Both the position numbers and the translations under genes were made by a program. From Streptomyces roseoviridis (GTDB taxonomy: Bacteria > Actinomycetota > Actinomycetes > Streptomycetales > Streptomycetaceae): 64,000 bases of DNA. A model generated the notes under the pieces. That model did not search any database, was not told the DNA's origin, and saw only the letters and a program-made list of their open reading frames with translations. This document shows positions 1-8,607 of this stretch, piece by piece; position 1 is the first letter of the stretch; each line of letters opens with the position of its first letter. Location of the stretch: NCBI RefSeq assembly GCF_039535235.1, contig NZ_BAAAWU010000001.1, forward strand, positions 496,001 through 560,000, written 5' to 3'.

Positions 1-16
1 GGGCGTCGTGGAACGG

Positions 17-211
17 TCAGGGTCTGAGGCTGGAGACGACGTTGGCGGTGGCGGCCACGCCGTTCTGGATGGTGGGCGCCATGCTGGTGCTCGCCAGGAA
101 GAAGCCGAGCAGCGCGCAGACGATGGCGTGCGAGAGCTTCAGGCCGCCGCTGCGGAGAAAGATCACGGCCAGGATCAGCAGAAGCAGTACCACGGACACG
201 GAAATGGCCAT
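17..211 (-). CDS. small membrane protein, unknown function
   Basis: A 64-residue protein starting MAISVSVV. Two hydrophobic stretches (about residues 3-19 and 27-46), separated by a short basic loop containing RSGGLK, suggest two membrane segments. The start is set by a strong AAGGAGG site just upstream of the ATG at 211; the longer open frame upstream has no comparable site. Small proteins of this type are widespread in actinomycetes, but I cannot name the family or a function. It lies alone, downstream of the nickel operon on the same strand. Confidence 0.75.
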   Translation of the reverse strand: MAISVSVVLLLLILAVIFLRSGGLKLSHAIVCALLGFFLASTSMAPTIQNGVAATANVVSSLRP

Positions 212-300
212 CGCGCTCACCCTCCTTGCGCCGCACCAGAATTGCGGCGTTCGGCGGACAGTGTGACGTAACGGACGATCCGGACGGAGGCATGGCGGGG

Positions 301-332
301 CGGCCATCCGGGTGACTTTCCGGATCCGGCCG
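301..332 (-). terminator. hairpin after the nickel operon
   Basis: Inverted repeat with arms CGGCC/GGCCG and ATCCGG/CCGGAT around an 8-base loop, directly after the stop at 337. Plausible transcription terminator for the nik operon and its last gene; no T-run, which is usual in high-GC actinomycetes. Confidence 0.5.
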
Positions 333-336
333 TTCC

Positions 337-969
337 TCAGGGCATGCCCAGGGCCTCGGCGATGCTCGGGTGGCGGACCGCCTCCAGCTCCTCGTCGGCG
401 AGAAGGGCGGCGATCAGCGAAGCGCTGCCGAAGACCTCCGTGGCGCACAGGTCCCAGTCGGTGAGCACGAACCAACTCCCGTCGACCGCCCACCAGTTGG
501 CCGGGAAGTTCGCTTCTCCCCCGGCGTGGTGGGCGGGGGCGTCGGCGAGCCGTCCGAGGCGGGCCGGGAGCGGCTGCCCGGCCCGCTCGATGCCGGCGTG
601 GACGGCGTAGCACGGGGTGTCGGGTCCGCCGGGGCCGTGGCGTGCGAGGAGTTCGACGAGCCGTACGAGGCATGCGTGGTCGATCTCGCCGTCGGAGGGG
701 CCGTCGTGGGCGTCGGCGGCGGCGATGCCCTCGAAGAGCAGGTACGAGGGGGTGTGCGGCCAGTCGGCCAGGCTGCGGCCGGCCTCCGCCAGGACCTCGT
801 GCCAGCGCAGCCGGCGCCCCCGCTCGTCGCGGATGGTGTGCAGGATCCAGCAGCGGTCCTCGAAGCCCGCGCGCGGCTCGTGGCCGAGTTCGGCGTCGGG
901 CCCGTCGAGGACGGGCCGCAGCCCGCCGAGGGGGTGGTCGTCGGGCAGCGGCGCCCAGGGACTGGTCAT
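337..969 (-). CDS. unknown protein co-translated with nikE
   Basis: A 210-residue, acidic, tryptophan-rich soluble protein beginning MTSPWAPLPDDHP. No signal peptide, membrane segment or catalytic motif is visible. Features that may help family searches are WILHTIRDERGRRLRWHEV near residue 40 and a C-terminal stretch NWWAVDGSWFVLTDWDL. The ATG at 967-969 overlaps the nikE stop codon (ATGA), so translation is probably coupled to the nickel transporter. A longer in-frame start exists but lies inside nikE. Function not recognised; a role linked to nickel handling is only an inference from position. Confidence 0.75.
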   Translation of the reverse strand: MTSPWAPLPDDHPLGGLRPVLDGPDAELGHEPRAGFEDRCWILHTIRDERGRRLRWHEVLAEAGRSLADWPHTPSYLLFEGIAAADAHDGPSDGEIDHACLVRLVELLARHGPGGPDTPCYAVHAGIERAGQPLPARLGRLADAPAHHAGGEANFPANWWAVDGSWFVLTDWDLCATEVFGSASLIAALLADEELEAVRHPSIAEALGMP

Positions 970-1673
970 GACGCGTCCTGCACCGGCTCGACTGCCGCCC
1001 CGGGCGACGGAGTTCGGCCGCCCAGGCAGTCGGCCCACTCCACCGTGCGGTCGCACCAGCGCTCCAGGAGCACCCGGTCGTGGCCGACGGCGAGCAGGCC
1101 CGCGCCGGTCTCGGCGCGGTAGGACTCGACGGCCGTCACGAGGGCGGCGGTCGTCGAGGCGTCGAGCATGGCGGTCATCTCGTCGCAGATCAGCCAGCGG
1201 GGCCGCAGGACCAGGGAGCGGGCCAGGCAGGCGCGCTGCAGCTGGCCGTCGCTGACCTCGTGCGGGCGGCGGCCGAGGAGGTCCTCGGTGAGGCCGACGG
1301 CGGGCACGAGCTCGGCGAGCCGGCCGGGGACCTCGTCGCGGCGGCCGGTCGCGCGCAGCGGCTCGGCGATCAGGTCGGCGAGCCGCAGGCGGGGGTCGGC
1401 GGACAGGCGGGGCTGCTGGAAGACGACGCCGACGGCGGTGCGCAGGGCTCGGGGGGCGCGGTGCCGCCAGGCCCGTATCTCGGTGCCGTCGAGGACGACA
1501 CGGCCGGCGTCGGGGCGGTGCAGCAGGGCGGCGACCCGGGCCAGGGTCGACTTTCCGCAGCCGCTGGGGCCGAGCAGGCCGACGGCCTCGCCGGGGGCGA
1601 CGCCGAGGTTCGCGCCGCGCAGGACGGGGTGGCGCCGGTCGTATCCGGCGGTGATGTCGGTGAGTTCAAGCAC
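966..1673 (-). CDS. nikE: nickel ABC transporter ATP-binding protein NikE
   Basis: A 235-residue ABC ATPase of the peptide/nickel importer class, the second of the two ATPases in the operon. Walker A is GPSGCGKST (about residues 35-43), the signature is VSDGQLQR in place of the usual LSGGQ, Walker B is WLICDEMTAMLD, followed by a switch histidine in VGHD. It should pair with NikD on the cytoplasmic face and drive import through NikBC. Its start overlaps the end of nikD by 8 bases, and its stop overlaps the next start. The assignment to nickel rather than peptides rests on the Nur-type site upstream of nikA. Confidence 0.85.
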   Translation of the reverse strand: MLELTDITAGYDRRHPVLRGANLGVAPGEAVGLLGPSGCGKSTLARVAALLHRPDAGRVVLDGTEIRAWRHRAPRALRTAVGVVFQQPRLSADPRLRLADLIAEPLRATGRRDEVPGRLAELVPAVGLTEDLLGRRPHEVSDGQLQRACLARSLVLRPRWLICDEMTAMLDASTTAALVTAVESYRAETGAGLLAVGHDRVLLERWCDRTVEWADCLGGRTPSPGAAVEPVQDAS

Positions 1674-2745
1674 GGGGTGCTCCGTCGGGGTGGTGGCAGG
1701 CGACGCCGGCGAGGAGCTCCGGGCGGGTGGCGCAGGCGTCGGTGGCCAGGGGGCAGCGCGGGGCGAAGGCGCAGCCGGGAGGCAGGTTCGACAGTTCGGG
1801 CGGCAGACCGGGGATCGGGGTGAAGCCGCGCTCGGGGAGGGCGTCGAGCAGTCCCCTGGCGTAGGGGTGCCGGGGGCCGGGTTCCCCGAAGAAGCGGTCG
1901 GCGGGTGCGATCTCGACGATCCGCCCCGCGTACATGACGGCCACCCGGTCGGCCACCCGCCGGGCCGCCGCCAGGTCGTGGGTGATGAGCAGCAGGGCCT
2001 TGCCCCGGTCGGCGTGGCGGCGCAGCTCGTCGGCGGTGCGGTCGACGAGCGCGCGGTCGAGTCCGGTGGTGGGTTCGTCGGCGAGCAGCAGCGGCGCGTC
2101 CCCGATGAGGGCGAGCGCGGTGGCGGCCCGCTGGGCGAGGCCGCCGGACAGCTCGTGCGGGTACCGGTCCAGGTGTCCCACGGGAAACGCGGCCCGCTCG
2201 GCGGCGGCCTCCGCCGCGGCCCGGCGCTCCCGGCGCGGCGTGCCGGTCAGCGCGCGTACGGTCTCCTCCAGCTGCGCCCGCACGGTGCGCACCGGCGTCA
2301 GATGCGCGGCCGGGCTCTGCGGCACGAGGCCGATCCGCCGCCCGCGTACGGTGCGGGCGAGGGTCCGCTCGTCGGCGGCGAGCAGGTCGACGGGGCCGTC
2401 CGCGCGCCGGCCGCTCTCGCCGGTCCGGGCAGCGGCGTCCTGCGGCTGCGTGCCGTCCCGGGGGCCGTCCGCGAGCAGGGCCGTTCCCTGCGTCTGGGCG
2501 TTCGCGGGGAGGAGGCCGAGGAGGGCGGAGGCCAGGACGGACTTGCCGCAGCCGCTCTCGCCGACGAGGGCGAGGCATTCGCCGGCCGCCAGGTCGAAGG
2601 AGACGTCGGTGACGGCGGCGACGGTGCGCCCGGCGCGGAGGCGGAAGCGGACGGTGAGGCCGCGGACGCTGAGCAGGGCGTCGTCGGCGCGTTCGGCGGT
2701 GACGGCCTGGAGGGCCCGCAGGACCTGCTCGTTCGCGGCGTTCAC
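1666..2745 (-). CDS. nikD: nickel ABC transporter ATP-binding protein NikD
   Basis: A 359-residue ABC ATPase. Walker A GESGCGKS, Q-loop LVPQSP, signature LSGGLAQR, Walker B LLLADEPTTGLD and switch ITHD are all present. The C-terminus carries the cysteine-containing oligopeptide/nickel ATPase extension (PGCAFAPRCP ... CHHPDG). Start is taken as GTG at 2743-2745, which forms a 4-base GTGA overlap with the nikC stop; the much longer open frame upstream runs through nikC and is a shadow. First of two ATPases in the five-gene importer operon. An insertion rich in Gly/Asp (DGPRDGTQPQDAAARTGESG) interrupts the usual region after Walker A. Confidence 0.88.
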   Translation of the reverse strand: MNAANEQVLRALQAVTAERADDALLSVRGLTVRFRLRAGRTVAAVTDVSFDLAAGECLALVGESGCGKSVLASALLGLLPANAQTQGTALLADGPRDGTQPQDAAARTGESGRRADGPVDLLAADERTLARTVRGRRIGLVPQSPAAHLTPVRTVRAQLEETVRALTGTPRRERRAAAEAAAERAAFPVGHLDRYPHELSGGLAQRAATALALIGDAPLLLADEPTTGLDRALVDRTADELRRHADRGKALLLITHDLAAARRVADRVAVMYAGRIVEIAPADRFFGEPGPRHPYARGLLDALPERGFTPIPGLPPELSNLPPGCAFAPRCPLATDACATRPELLAGVACHHPDGAPRA

Positions 2746-3587
2746 AGCATCAGCTCCGATCGTCGGCGGGGGTTCAGCCGGTCGCGCCAGACGCCGGCGA
2801 GGCCCGCGACGGCGAGGGTCGGCACGATGAGGAGGAGCCCGGGGAAGAGCGTCGGCCACCAGTCGCCGGCGAGCAGCGAGGAGCGGGCGCTCTGGACGAG
2901 GTTGCCGAGGCTGGCCTGGTGACTGGGCAGGCCGAGGCCGAGGAAGGAGAGCGCCGACTCGTGCCACATGGCGTGCGGCACCATGAGGACGGCGGCGAGG
3001 CCGGCCTGCGGCAGGACGGCGGGCAGCAGGTGCCGCACGGCGATCCGCCACCGGGACGCGCCGCCGGAGATCGCCGCGTCGACGAAGGGGCGGGAGCGCA
3101 GCGAGAGGACCTCGGAGCGGACGATCCGGGCGGTGGAGAGCCAGTGGGTGAGCGCCACGGAGACGATCACCGGCCAGACGCCGGGCCGGAACATGGCGAC
3201 GATGAAAATGCCGAGCAGCAGGTGCGGCACGGACGCGAAGCCGTCGACGATCCGCATGACGAACCGGTCGGTGCGCCCGCCGAGCGCTCCGGCCGCGGCG
3301 CCGACGGCGGTGCCGATCACGGTGGCGACGAGCGCCGCGACCAGGCCGACGAGCAGGGAGATCCGCAGGCCGTAGACGCAGCGCAGCAGCAGGTCGCGGC
3401 CGACGTCGTCGGTGCCGAAGGGGTGCTCCCAGGACGGCGGCAGGAGCTTGCTGCCGAGGTCGACGGCCTGCTCGTCGAGCTGGACGAGGGGCGGTACGAG
3501 GAGGACGGCGAGCGCGACCGCGCCGGTGACGAGGGCCGAGCTCCACAGGCGGACGCGCCGGCTGCGGGTGCGGTGCGGGTCAGCCAT
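2742..3587 (-). CDS. nikC: nickel ABC transporter permease NikC
   Basis: A 281-residue inner-membrane permease of the DppC/NikC class. An N-terminal cytoplasmic stretch (MADPHRTRSRR) is followed by a first membrane segment, the class-typical HPFGTDDVGRDLLLR motif near residue 50, and further membrane segments. The conserved cytoplasmic loop that contacts the ATPases is around SALSFLGLGLP. The start at 3587 overlaps the nikB stop by 8 bases and the stop overlaps nikD by 4, so the operon is translated as a tightly coupled unit. Confidence 0.9.
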   Translation of the reverse strand: MADPHRTRSRRVRLWSSALVTGAVALAVLLVPPLVQLDEQAVDLGSKLLPPSWEHPFGTDDVGRDLLLRCVYGLRISLLVGLVAALVATVIGTAVGAAAGALGGRTDRFVMRIVDGFASVPHLLLGIFIVAMFRPGVWPVIVSVALTHWLSTARIVRSEVLSLRSRPFVDAAISGGASRWRIAVRHLLPAVLPQAGLAAVLMVPHAMWHESALSFLGLGLPSHQASLGNLVQSARSSLLAGDWWPTLFPGLLLIVPTLAVAGLAGVWRDRLNPRRRSELML

Positions 3588-4545
3588 CGAAGCCCACCCT
3601 GGGGTCGGCGAGCCCGTACAGGAGGTCGGAGAGCAGGTTGCCGAGCAGGACGGCGGCGGTGGCGAGCACCGTGAGCGCGGCGAGCAGCGGGAAGTCGACG
3701 GAGACGGCGGCCTGCACGGTGGCGGCGGCGATGCCGGGCCAGCTGAAGACGGTCTCGACGAGAAGGGCGCCGGTGATGAGTTCGGGGACGCGGGAGCCGA
3801 TGAGGGTGAGCATGGGGAGCATTCCGGAGCGCAGGGCGTGGCCGGTGAGGACGGTCCTCTCGCCGAGGCCGCGGGCACGGGCGCCGCGCACCGGGTCCTC
3901 CTCCAGGGCGTCGCCGACGCCCTGGCGTACGTAGAGGAAGAACCAGGGCAGCTGGGAGATCCCGAGGACGAGGGCGGGCAGGACGAGGTGGTGGGCGACC
4001 TGGCCGGCGGTGACGGTCTCGCTGGCGGTGTCGGTGAGGCCGCCGGCCGGCAGCGCGCCGAGCTTCAGGGCGAAGAACCAGATGGCGAGCAGTCCGAGCC
4101 AGAAGGCGGGGGCGGCTTCCAGGGTGTACGCGGCGGAGCTGACGGCCCGGTCGAGGAGGCCGCCGCGGCGGCGGCCGGCGAGGACGCCGAGCGCGGTGCC
4201 GAGGGTGACGGCGAGGAGGAAGGCGGTGGCGGCGAGCAGCGCGGACCAGCCGACGCGTTCGGCGATGACGTCGGCGACGGGCTGGCGCATGACGCTGGAG
4301 TCGCCCAGGTCGCCGGTGACGGCGCGGCCGAGCCATTCCCACCAGCGGGTGAGCCAGGGCCGGTCGGCGCCGAGGTTGGCACGCAGCTGGTCGAGGTTCT
4401 CCTGGGAGGCGGTGAGGCCGGCGGTGCCGGCGTAGGCCTTGACGGGGTCGAAGGGGGAGGCGGCGGCGACGGCGAAGACCGCGAGAGTGACGCCGAGGAG
4501 GACGGGGACGGCGGCGAGGGCGCGCCGTCCCGTCATCCGGGCCAT
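3580..4545 (-). CDS. nikB: nickel ABC transporter permease NikB
   Basis: A 321-residue inner-membrane permease of the DppB/NikB class: N-terminal membrane helix (RRALAAVPVLLGVTLAVFAV), a periplasmic region with the family-typical LGADRPWLTRWWEWLGRAVTGDLGDS, then five further hydrophobic segments and an ATPase-contact loop near ARGLGERTVLTGHALR. The ATG at 4545 has GGGGAG just upstream. An in-frame GTG at 4572 would give 330 residues and a GTGA overlap with the nikA stop, matching the style of the rest of the operon; I cannot decide between them from sequence alone. Confidence 0.88.
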   Translation of the reverse strand: MARMTGRRALAAVPVLLGVTLAVFAVAAASPFDPVKAYAGTAGLTASQENLDQLRANLGADRPWLTRWWEWLGRAVTGDLGDSSVMRQPVADVIAERVGWSALLAATAFLLAVTLGTALGVLAGRRRGGLLDRAVSSAAYTLEAAPAFWLGLLAIWFFALKLGALPAGGLTDTASETVTAGQVAHHLVLPALVLGISQLPWFFLYVRQGVGDALEEDPVRGARARGLGERTVLTGHALRSGMLPMLTLIGSRVPELITGALLVETVFSWPGIAAATVQAAVSVDFPLLAALTVLATAAVLLGNLLSDLLYGLADPRVGFDG

Positions 4546-4568
4546 GGCTCCCCAGGGGAGACGGCGGC

Positions 4569-6197
4569 TCACTTGGCGGTCGCTCCGCTGCCCTTCGGCT
4601 TCCAGTCCTCGACGTTCCACCAGGGGCCCGAGGCGAGGCCGTGGTCGTGCGGCTCGGTCTGGGTGGTGAGGTCGCCCGCGTCGGTGGTCCAGCGGTCGGC
4701 GACGACGTAGAGGTGGTCGATGTGGGTGAGGAAGGTGTAGCCGGGGTTCTTCACCAGTTCGCGCTGGACGGTGTCGTAGGCGGCGCGGCGCTGGGCGGGG
4801 TCGTCGGTGCGTCGGCCCTCCTCCAGGGCGCGGTCGACGGCCTTGTTGTCGTACCAGGCCATGTTGTTGAAGCCGTCGCCGGCGAGGGCGGACTTCAGCA
4901 GCAGGTACTGGTCGAAGTCGGGGTCGCCGGGCGAGCCGCCGCCGGCGAGGACGGCGTCGGTCTTCATGCGGGGTTCGATGACCTCCCAGGTGCCGGCCTG
5001 GGTCGTGATCTCGACGCCGGCCTTCTTGGCGTCGGAGGCGTAGGCGAGGGCGTGGTCCTGGCGGAGCTTGTCACCGGAGAGGTACCAGAGCGGGAAGGCG
5101 GCGCGGACGCCGTTCTTGACGCGGATGCCGTCGGGTCCGGGCTTCCAGCCGGCCTCGTCGAGGATCTTCCGCGCGCCGGCGAGGTCGTGGCGGCGTTCCG
5201 TGCCCTTGGCGAACCAGGGGCTGCCGGTGGGGACGGGCCCGTAGGCGGGCTTGCCGGCGCCTTCGAGGATCTTGTCGACCATGGCCTGCCGGTCGACGGC
5301 GAGGTCGAGGGCGCGGCGGACGGCGGTGTCGCCGGTGACCTCGTTGTGGGTGGGGAGGGTGACCGTGCGGTAGTCGTAGGTGGTGGCCGCGTAGGTCTTC
5401 TTCGTCTTGTCGGTCTTGAAGTTGGCGGCGAGGTTGGGCGGCAGGATGGCGCCGTCGAGGTCGCCGGCGCGCAGGCGGGTGGCGCGGACGTCGTCGTCCT
5501 TGATGACGGCCATGGTGAACTTCTTCACGGCCGGGGCGCCGCCCCAGTAGTTCGGGTTGGCCTGGAAGGTGAGCTTCTCGCCCTTGGACCAGCCGGTGAG
5601 GACGTACGGCCCGGTGCCGATCGGCTTGGTGGTGAAGGGGCCGTTGTTGACGTCCTGGCGGCCCGCGACGTGCTCGGGGGCGATGGCGAGGACGGTGCGC
5701 TCGGCGAAGGGCGCGTAGGGGTACTTGAGGGTGAAGACGACGGTGTCGTCGCCGACGGCCCTGACGTCCTCGAGGGCGTCGAGCTCGGTCCTGGACGGGT
5801 TGTTGGTCTTCGGGTCGAGGACCGTCCTGTACGTGAAGACGACGTCCTTGGCGGTGAAGGGCTTGCCGTCGCTGAACTTCACCCCGGGGCGCAGCTTGTA
5901 GGTGTAGGTGAGGCCGTCGGCGCTGACCGTCGGCAGGGCGGCGGCGAGGGCGGGCCGGAGCTTCAGGTCGGCGTCGAAGGCGAGGAGGCCGTCGAAGATC
6001 TTGGAGTTGCCGTCCTTGCCGTAGCCGAGGAGGGGGCTGAGGGTGTCGGGTTCGTAGGCGATGCCGACGACCGCGGAGTCCTTGGGGCCGCCGGAGCCCG
6101 CTGCGCCGTTGCCGGGGTGGGAGCAGGCCGCCGCGGTGAGGGCGACGGCCCCCGTGAGTATCGCGGCGGTCGCGCGGCGGACGGTTCGGGCGGCCAT
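4569..6197 (-). CDS. nikA: nickel ABC transporter substrate-binding lipoprotein NikA
   Basis: A 542-residue family 5 extracellular solute-binding protein. The N-terminus MAARTVRRATAAILTG is a signal peptide ending in a lipobox-like TAAAC, with Cys25 as the predicted lipidated residue. Family hallmarks include the N-terminal YEPDTLSPL, the LRPGVKFSDGKPFTAKDVVFTY segment, and GTGPYVLTGWSKGEKLTFQANPNYWGG. First gene of the importer operon, preceded by a Nur-type palindrome. A start at 6224 is possible but would place part of the leader in an AT-rich regulatory segment. Peptide transport is the alternative; the operator argues for nickel. Confidence 0.88.
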   Translation of the reverse strand: MAARTVRRATAAILTGAVALTAAACSHPGNGAAGSGGPKDSAVVGIAYEPDTLSPLLGYGKDGNSKIFDGLLAFDADLKLRPALAAALPTVSADGLTYTYKLRPGVKFSDGKPFTAKDVVFTYRTVLDPKTNNPSRTELDALEDVRAVGDDTVVFTLKYPYAPFAERTVLAIAPEHVAGRQDVNNGPFTTKPIGTGPYVLTGWSKGEKLTFQANPNYWGGAPAVKKFTMAVIKDDDVRATRLRAGDLDGAILPPNLAANFKTDKTKKTYAATTYDYRTVTLPTHNEVTGDTAVRRALDLAVDRQAMVDKILEGAGKPAYGPVPTGSPWFAKGTERRHDLAGARKILDEAGWKPGPDGIRVKNGVRAAFPLWYLSGDKLRQDHALAYASDAKKAGVEITTQAGTWEVIEPRMKTDAVLAGGGSPGDPDFDQYLLLKSALAGDGFNNMAWYDNKAVDRALEEGRRTDDPAQRRAAYDTVQRELVKNPGYTFLTHIDHLYVVADRWTTDAGDLTTQTEPHDHGLASGPWWNVEDWKPKGSGATAK

Positions 6198-6230
6198 GGT
6201 GTCCACACCCCTCTTGAAGATCAACTGTTA

Positions 6231-6247
6231 TTGCGAACTGATCGCAA
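6231..6247 (-). promoter_or_regulatory. Nur-type nickel-responsive operator upstream of nikA
   Basis: TTGCGA-ACTGA-TCGCAA is a 6-5-6 inverted repeat lying 34-50 bases before the nikA start. The Nur box described in Streptomyces coelicolor is tTGCaa-N5-ttGCAA, which this matches in spacing and in the conserved TGC/GCA bases. An outer repeat ACTGT (6224-6228) and ACAGT (6252-6256) extends the symmetry. The surrounding 40 bases are far more AT-rich than the genes. Expected action: nickel-bound Nur represses nikABCDE. Confidence 0.78.
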
Positions 6248-6295
6248 TTAAACAGTATGTAAAGGGGTGCGGACACATGGGGTCCTTACCGCTCC

Positions 6296-7384
6296 TCACG
6301 CGGGGGCGGGGAGGTCCATCAGGGCGGCGACGGTGTCCCGGTGCCGGCCGGGCGAACCGAGCGCGGTCTGATCGGCCTTGGCCCGCTTGAGGGCCAGGTG
6401 CGCCGGGTGCTCCCAGGTCATGCCGATGCCGCCGTGCAGCTGGACGCACTCCTCGGCGGCGTGCACGGCGGTCCTGGAGCAGTGGGCCTGGGCGACGGCG
6501 ACGGTCAGTTCCGCGTCCGGCGCGCCGGTGGCGAGCGCGTCGGCGGCGGCCCGGGCGGCGGCCCGGGCGCCTACGAGTTCCAGCCAGAGCCGGGCCATGC
6601 GGTGCTTCAGCGCCTGGAAGGAGCCGATCGGCCGGTTGAACTGGTGGCGCTCCTTGGTGTGCCGGACGGTCTCCTCCAGGCACCATGCGGCGATCCCGAG
6701 CTGCTCGGAGGCGAGCAGCCCGGCGCCGGCGAGCAGGCCGCGCCGGACCGCCTCGCGCGCCCGCTCGGCGTCGGCGAGGCGAATGCCGACGGCGCCGCCC
6801 GCGTCGACCCGGGCGAGCGGTCGGGTCAGGTCGAGCGGGGAGAGCGGGGTGAGGACCGCCTCGGCGGCGGGTACCGCGTACAGCCCGTCGGAGCGCGGCA
6901 CGAGGAGGACGTCGGCGGCGACGGCGTCCGCGACGGCGGGAACGGGTCCGTCGGCCAGGGGTGGCGGGCCGCCGGGGGCGGTGGAGAGCGGGGCCGCCAG
7001 GACGGCGACGGTCCCGCCGGACGCGAGTCCGGCGAGCAGCTCGGCCACCGGCTCGCGCTCGGTGTCGAGCGCGAGCAGGGTCTCGGTCGCGATCACGGCG
7101 CTGGTCAGGTACGGGGCCGGGGCCACCGCCCGGCCGAGCTCCTCCAGGACCACGGCCGCCTCGCGGTGGCTCGCGCCCTGGCCGCCCAGCTTCTCGGGGA
7201 CCAGCAGTCCGGCGGCGCCGATGCCGGCGCCGAGGGCCTCCCACAGACCGGGGACGTAGGGGCTCGGCTCCTCGACGCGGCCGAGCAGGGTCTGCGCGTC
7301 GGCCCGGTCCGCGAGCAGGGAGCGGACCGCCGCCCGCAGGTCGTCCTCGGTCTCGGAGTAGAGGAGGTCCGGCGTTGCGTTCAT
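6296..7384 (-). CDS. acyl-CoA dehydrogenase family protein (short partner subunit)
   Basis: A 362-residue FAD-dependent acyl-CoA dehydrogenase-fold protein. The first ~115 residues are the helical N-domain, the middle beta domain is weakly conserved, and the C-terminal helical domain contains RHQFNRPIGSFQALKHRMA and the family motif QLHGGIGMTWEHPAHL near residue 315. The start overlaps the stop of the next acyl-CoA dehydrogenase (ATGA), and the two are probably subunits of one heteromeric enzyme, as is known for paired actinobacterial FadE proteins of sterol side-chain or branched acyl-CoA breakdown. The substrate cannot be read from the sequence. Confidence 0.85.
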   Translation of the reverse strand: MNATPDLLYSETEDDLRAAVRSLLADRADAQTLLGRVEEPSPYVPGLWEALGAGIGAAGLLVPEKLGGQGASHREAAVVLEELGRAVAPAPYLTSAVIATETLLALDTEREPVAELLAGLASGGTVAVLAAPLSTAPGGPPPLADGPVPAVADAVAADVLLVPRSDGLYAVPAAEAVLTPLSPLDLTRPLARVDAGGAVGIRLADAERAREAVRRGLLAGAGLLASEQLGIAAWCLEETVRHTKERHQFNRPIGSFQALKHRMARLWLELVGARAAARAAADALATGAPDAELTVAVAQAHCSRTAVHAAEECVQLHGGIGMTWEHPAHLALKRAKADQTALGSPGRHRDTVAALMDLPAPA

Positions 7385-8607
7385 CGGGCGAGGTCCTTCC
7401 AGGCGACGTCCTTGTCGTTGCGGGGCTCGGCGGGCAGGCCGAGCACCCGCTCGGCGACGATGTTGAGCAGCACCTCGGTGGTCCCGCCCTCGATCGAGTT
7501 GCCCTTGGCGCGCAGATAGCGGTAGCCCGCGTCTCGGCCGGTGAAGTCGACCAGGTCGGGCCTGGCCATCGTCCAGTCGCCGTACAGCAGGCCCTCGTCA
7601 CCGAGGAGTTCGACCTCCAGGGCGCTGATGGCCTGGTTGAGGCGGGCGAAGCCGAGCTTCATGGCGCTGCCCTCGGGGCCGGGCTGTCCCGCGACGAGCT
7701 GCTGGCGCAGCCTTTCGCCGGTGAGCCGGGCGACCTCGGCGTCCACCCAGAGGTCGAGGAGGCGGCGGTGCAGGTCGTGGGTGCGCAGCTCGGGGCGGTC
7801 GCGCCAGGTGCCGGCTGCCTTCCCGATCATGCCGCCCTCGCGCGGGATGCGGGCGCCGCCGATCGTGACGCGCTCGTTCATGAGGGTGGTCTGGGCGACC
7901 CGCCAGCCGTCCCCGACCTCGCCGAGGCGGTGGGCGTCGGGGATGCGGACGTCGGTGAGGAAGACCTCGTTGAACTCGGCCTCGCCGGTGATCTGGCGCA
8001 GCGGCCGGACCTCGACGCCGGGGTCGGTCATGTCGCAGACGAAGTAGGTGATGCCCCGGTGCTTGGGCAGGTCCGGGTCGGTGCGGGCGATGAGGATGGC
8101 CCAGCGCGCCACGTGGGCGCTGGAGGTCCACACCTTCTGCCCGTTGATCACCCAGTCGTCCCCGTCGCGGACGGCCCGGGTGGCGAGGGCGGCGAGGTCG
8201 GAGCCGGCGCCGGGTTCGCTGAAGAGCTGGCACCAGACCTCCTCGCCGACCCACAGCGGCTTCAGGAAGCGCTGTTTGACCTCGTCGGAGCCGTGGGCGA
8301 GGAGGGTGGGGGCGGCCATGCCGAGACCGATGCCGATCCGGCGGGGGTCGTTGTCGGGGGCTCCCGCGGCGGCGAGTTCGGCGTCGACGACCGCCTGGAG
8401 GGCGCGCGGGGCGTCGAGTCCGCCGAGGCCGGCCGGATAGTGCACCCAGGCGAGTCCGGCGTCGAAGCGGGCGCGCAGGAAGGCGGTGCGGTCGGTGCCG
8501 GCCGGCGGGTGTTCGGCCAGGAACCGGCGGGTGAGGTCGCGCAGCGCGGCGGCGTCGACGGTACGGGCGGCGGCGGCGTCGGGGGCGACGCTGTCCCGGG
8601 GGGTCAT
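7381..8607 (-). CDS. acyl-CoA dehydrogenase family protein (long partner subunit)
   Basis: A 408-residue FAD-dependent acyl-CoA dehydrogenase. FAD/substrate motifs include WCQLFSEPGAGSDLAALATRA, WVINGQKVWTSSAHVA and the C-terminal GNSIEGGTTEVLLNIVAERVLGLP, all typical. Start at ATG 8607 is supported by AAGGAGC eight bases upstream; the open frame continues far upstream only as a shadow of the neighbouring gene. It overlaps the preceding quinone oxidoreductase by ATGA and the following dehydrogenase the same way, so three genes form one operon. Likely role: alpha,beta-dehydrogenation of an acyl-CoA; substrate unknown. Confidence 0.88.
   Translation of the reverse strand: MTPRDSVAPDAAAARTVDAAALRDLTRRFLAEHPPAGTDRTAFLRARFDAGLAWVHYPAGLGGLDAPRALQAVVDAELAAAGAPDNDPRRIGIGLGMAAPTLLAHGSDEVKQRFLKPLWVGEEVWCQLFSEPGAGSDLAALATRAVRDGDDWVINGQKVWTSSAHVARWAILIARTDPDLPKHRGITYFVCDMTDPGVEVRPLRQITGEAEFNEVFLTDVRIPDAHRLGEVGDGWRVAQTTLMNERVTIGGARIPREGGMIGKAAGTWRDRPELRTHDLHRRLLDLWVDAEVARLTGERLRQQLVAGQPGPEGSAMKLGFARLNQAISALEVELLGDEGLLYGDWTMARPDLVDFTGRDAGYRYLRAKGNSIEGGTTEVLLNIVAERVLGLPAEPRNDKDVAWKDLAR

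Noticed and set aside
1168..2922. 584-residue plus-strand frame across the nik operon
   Set aside because: Antisense to nikD/nikE with clear ABC motifs on the other strand; a high-GC artefact.
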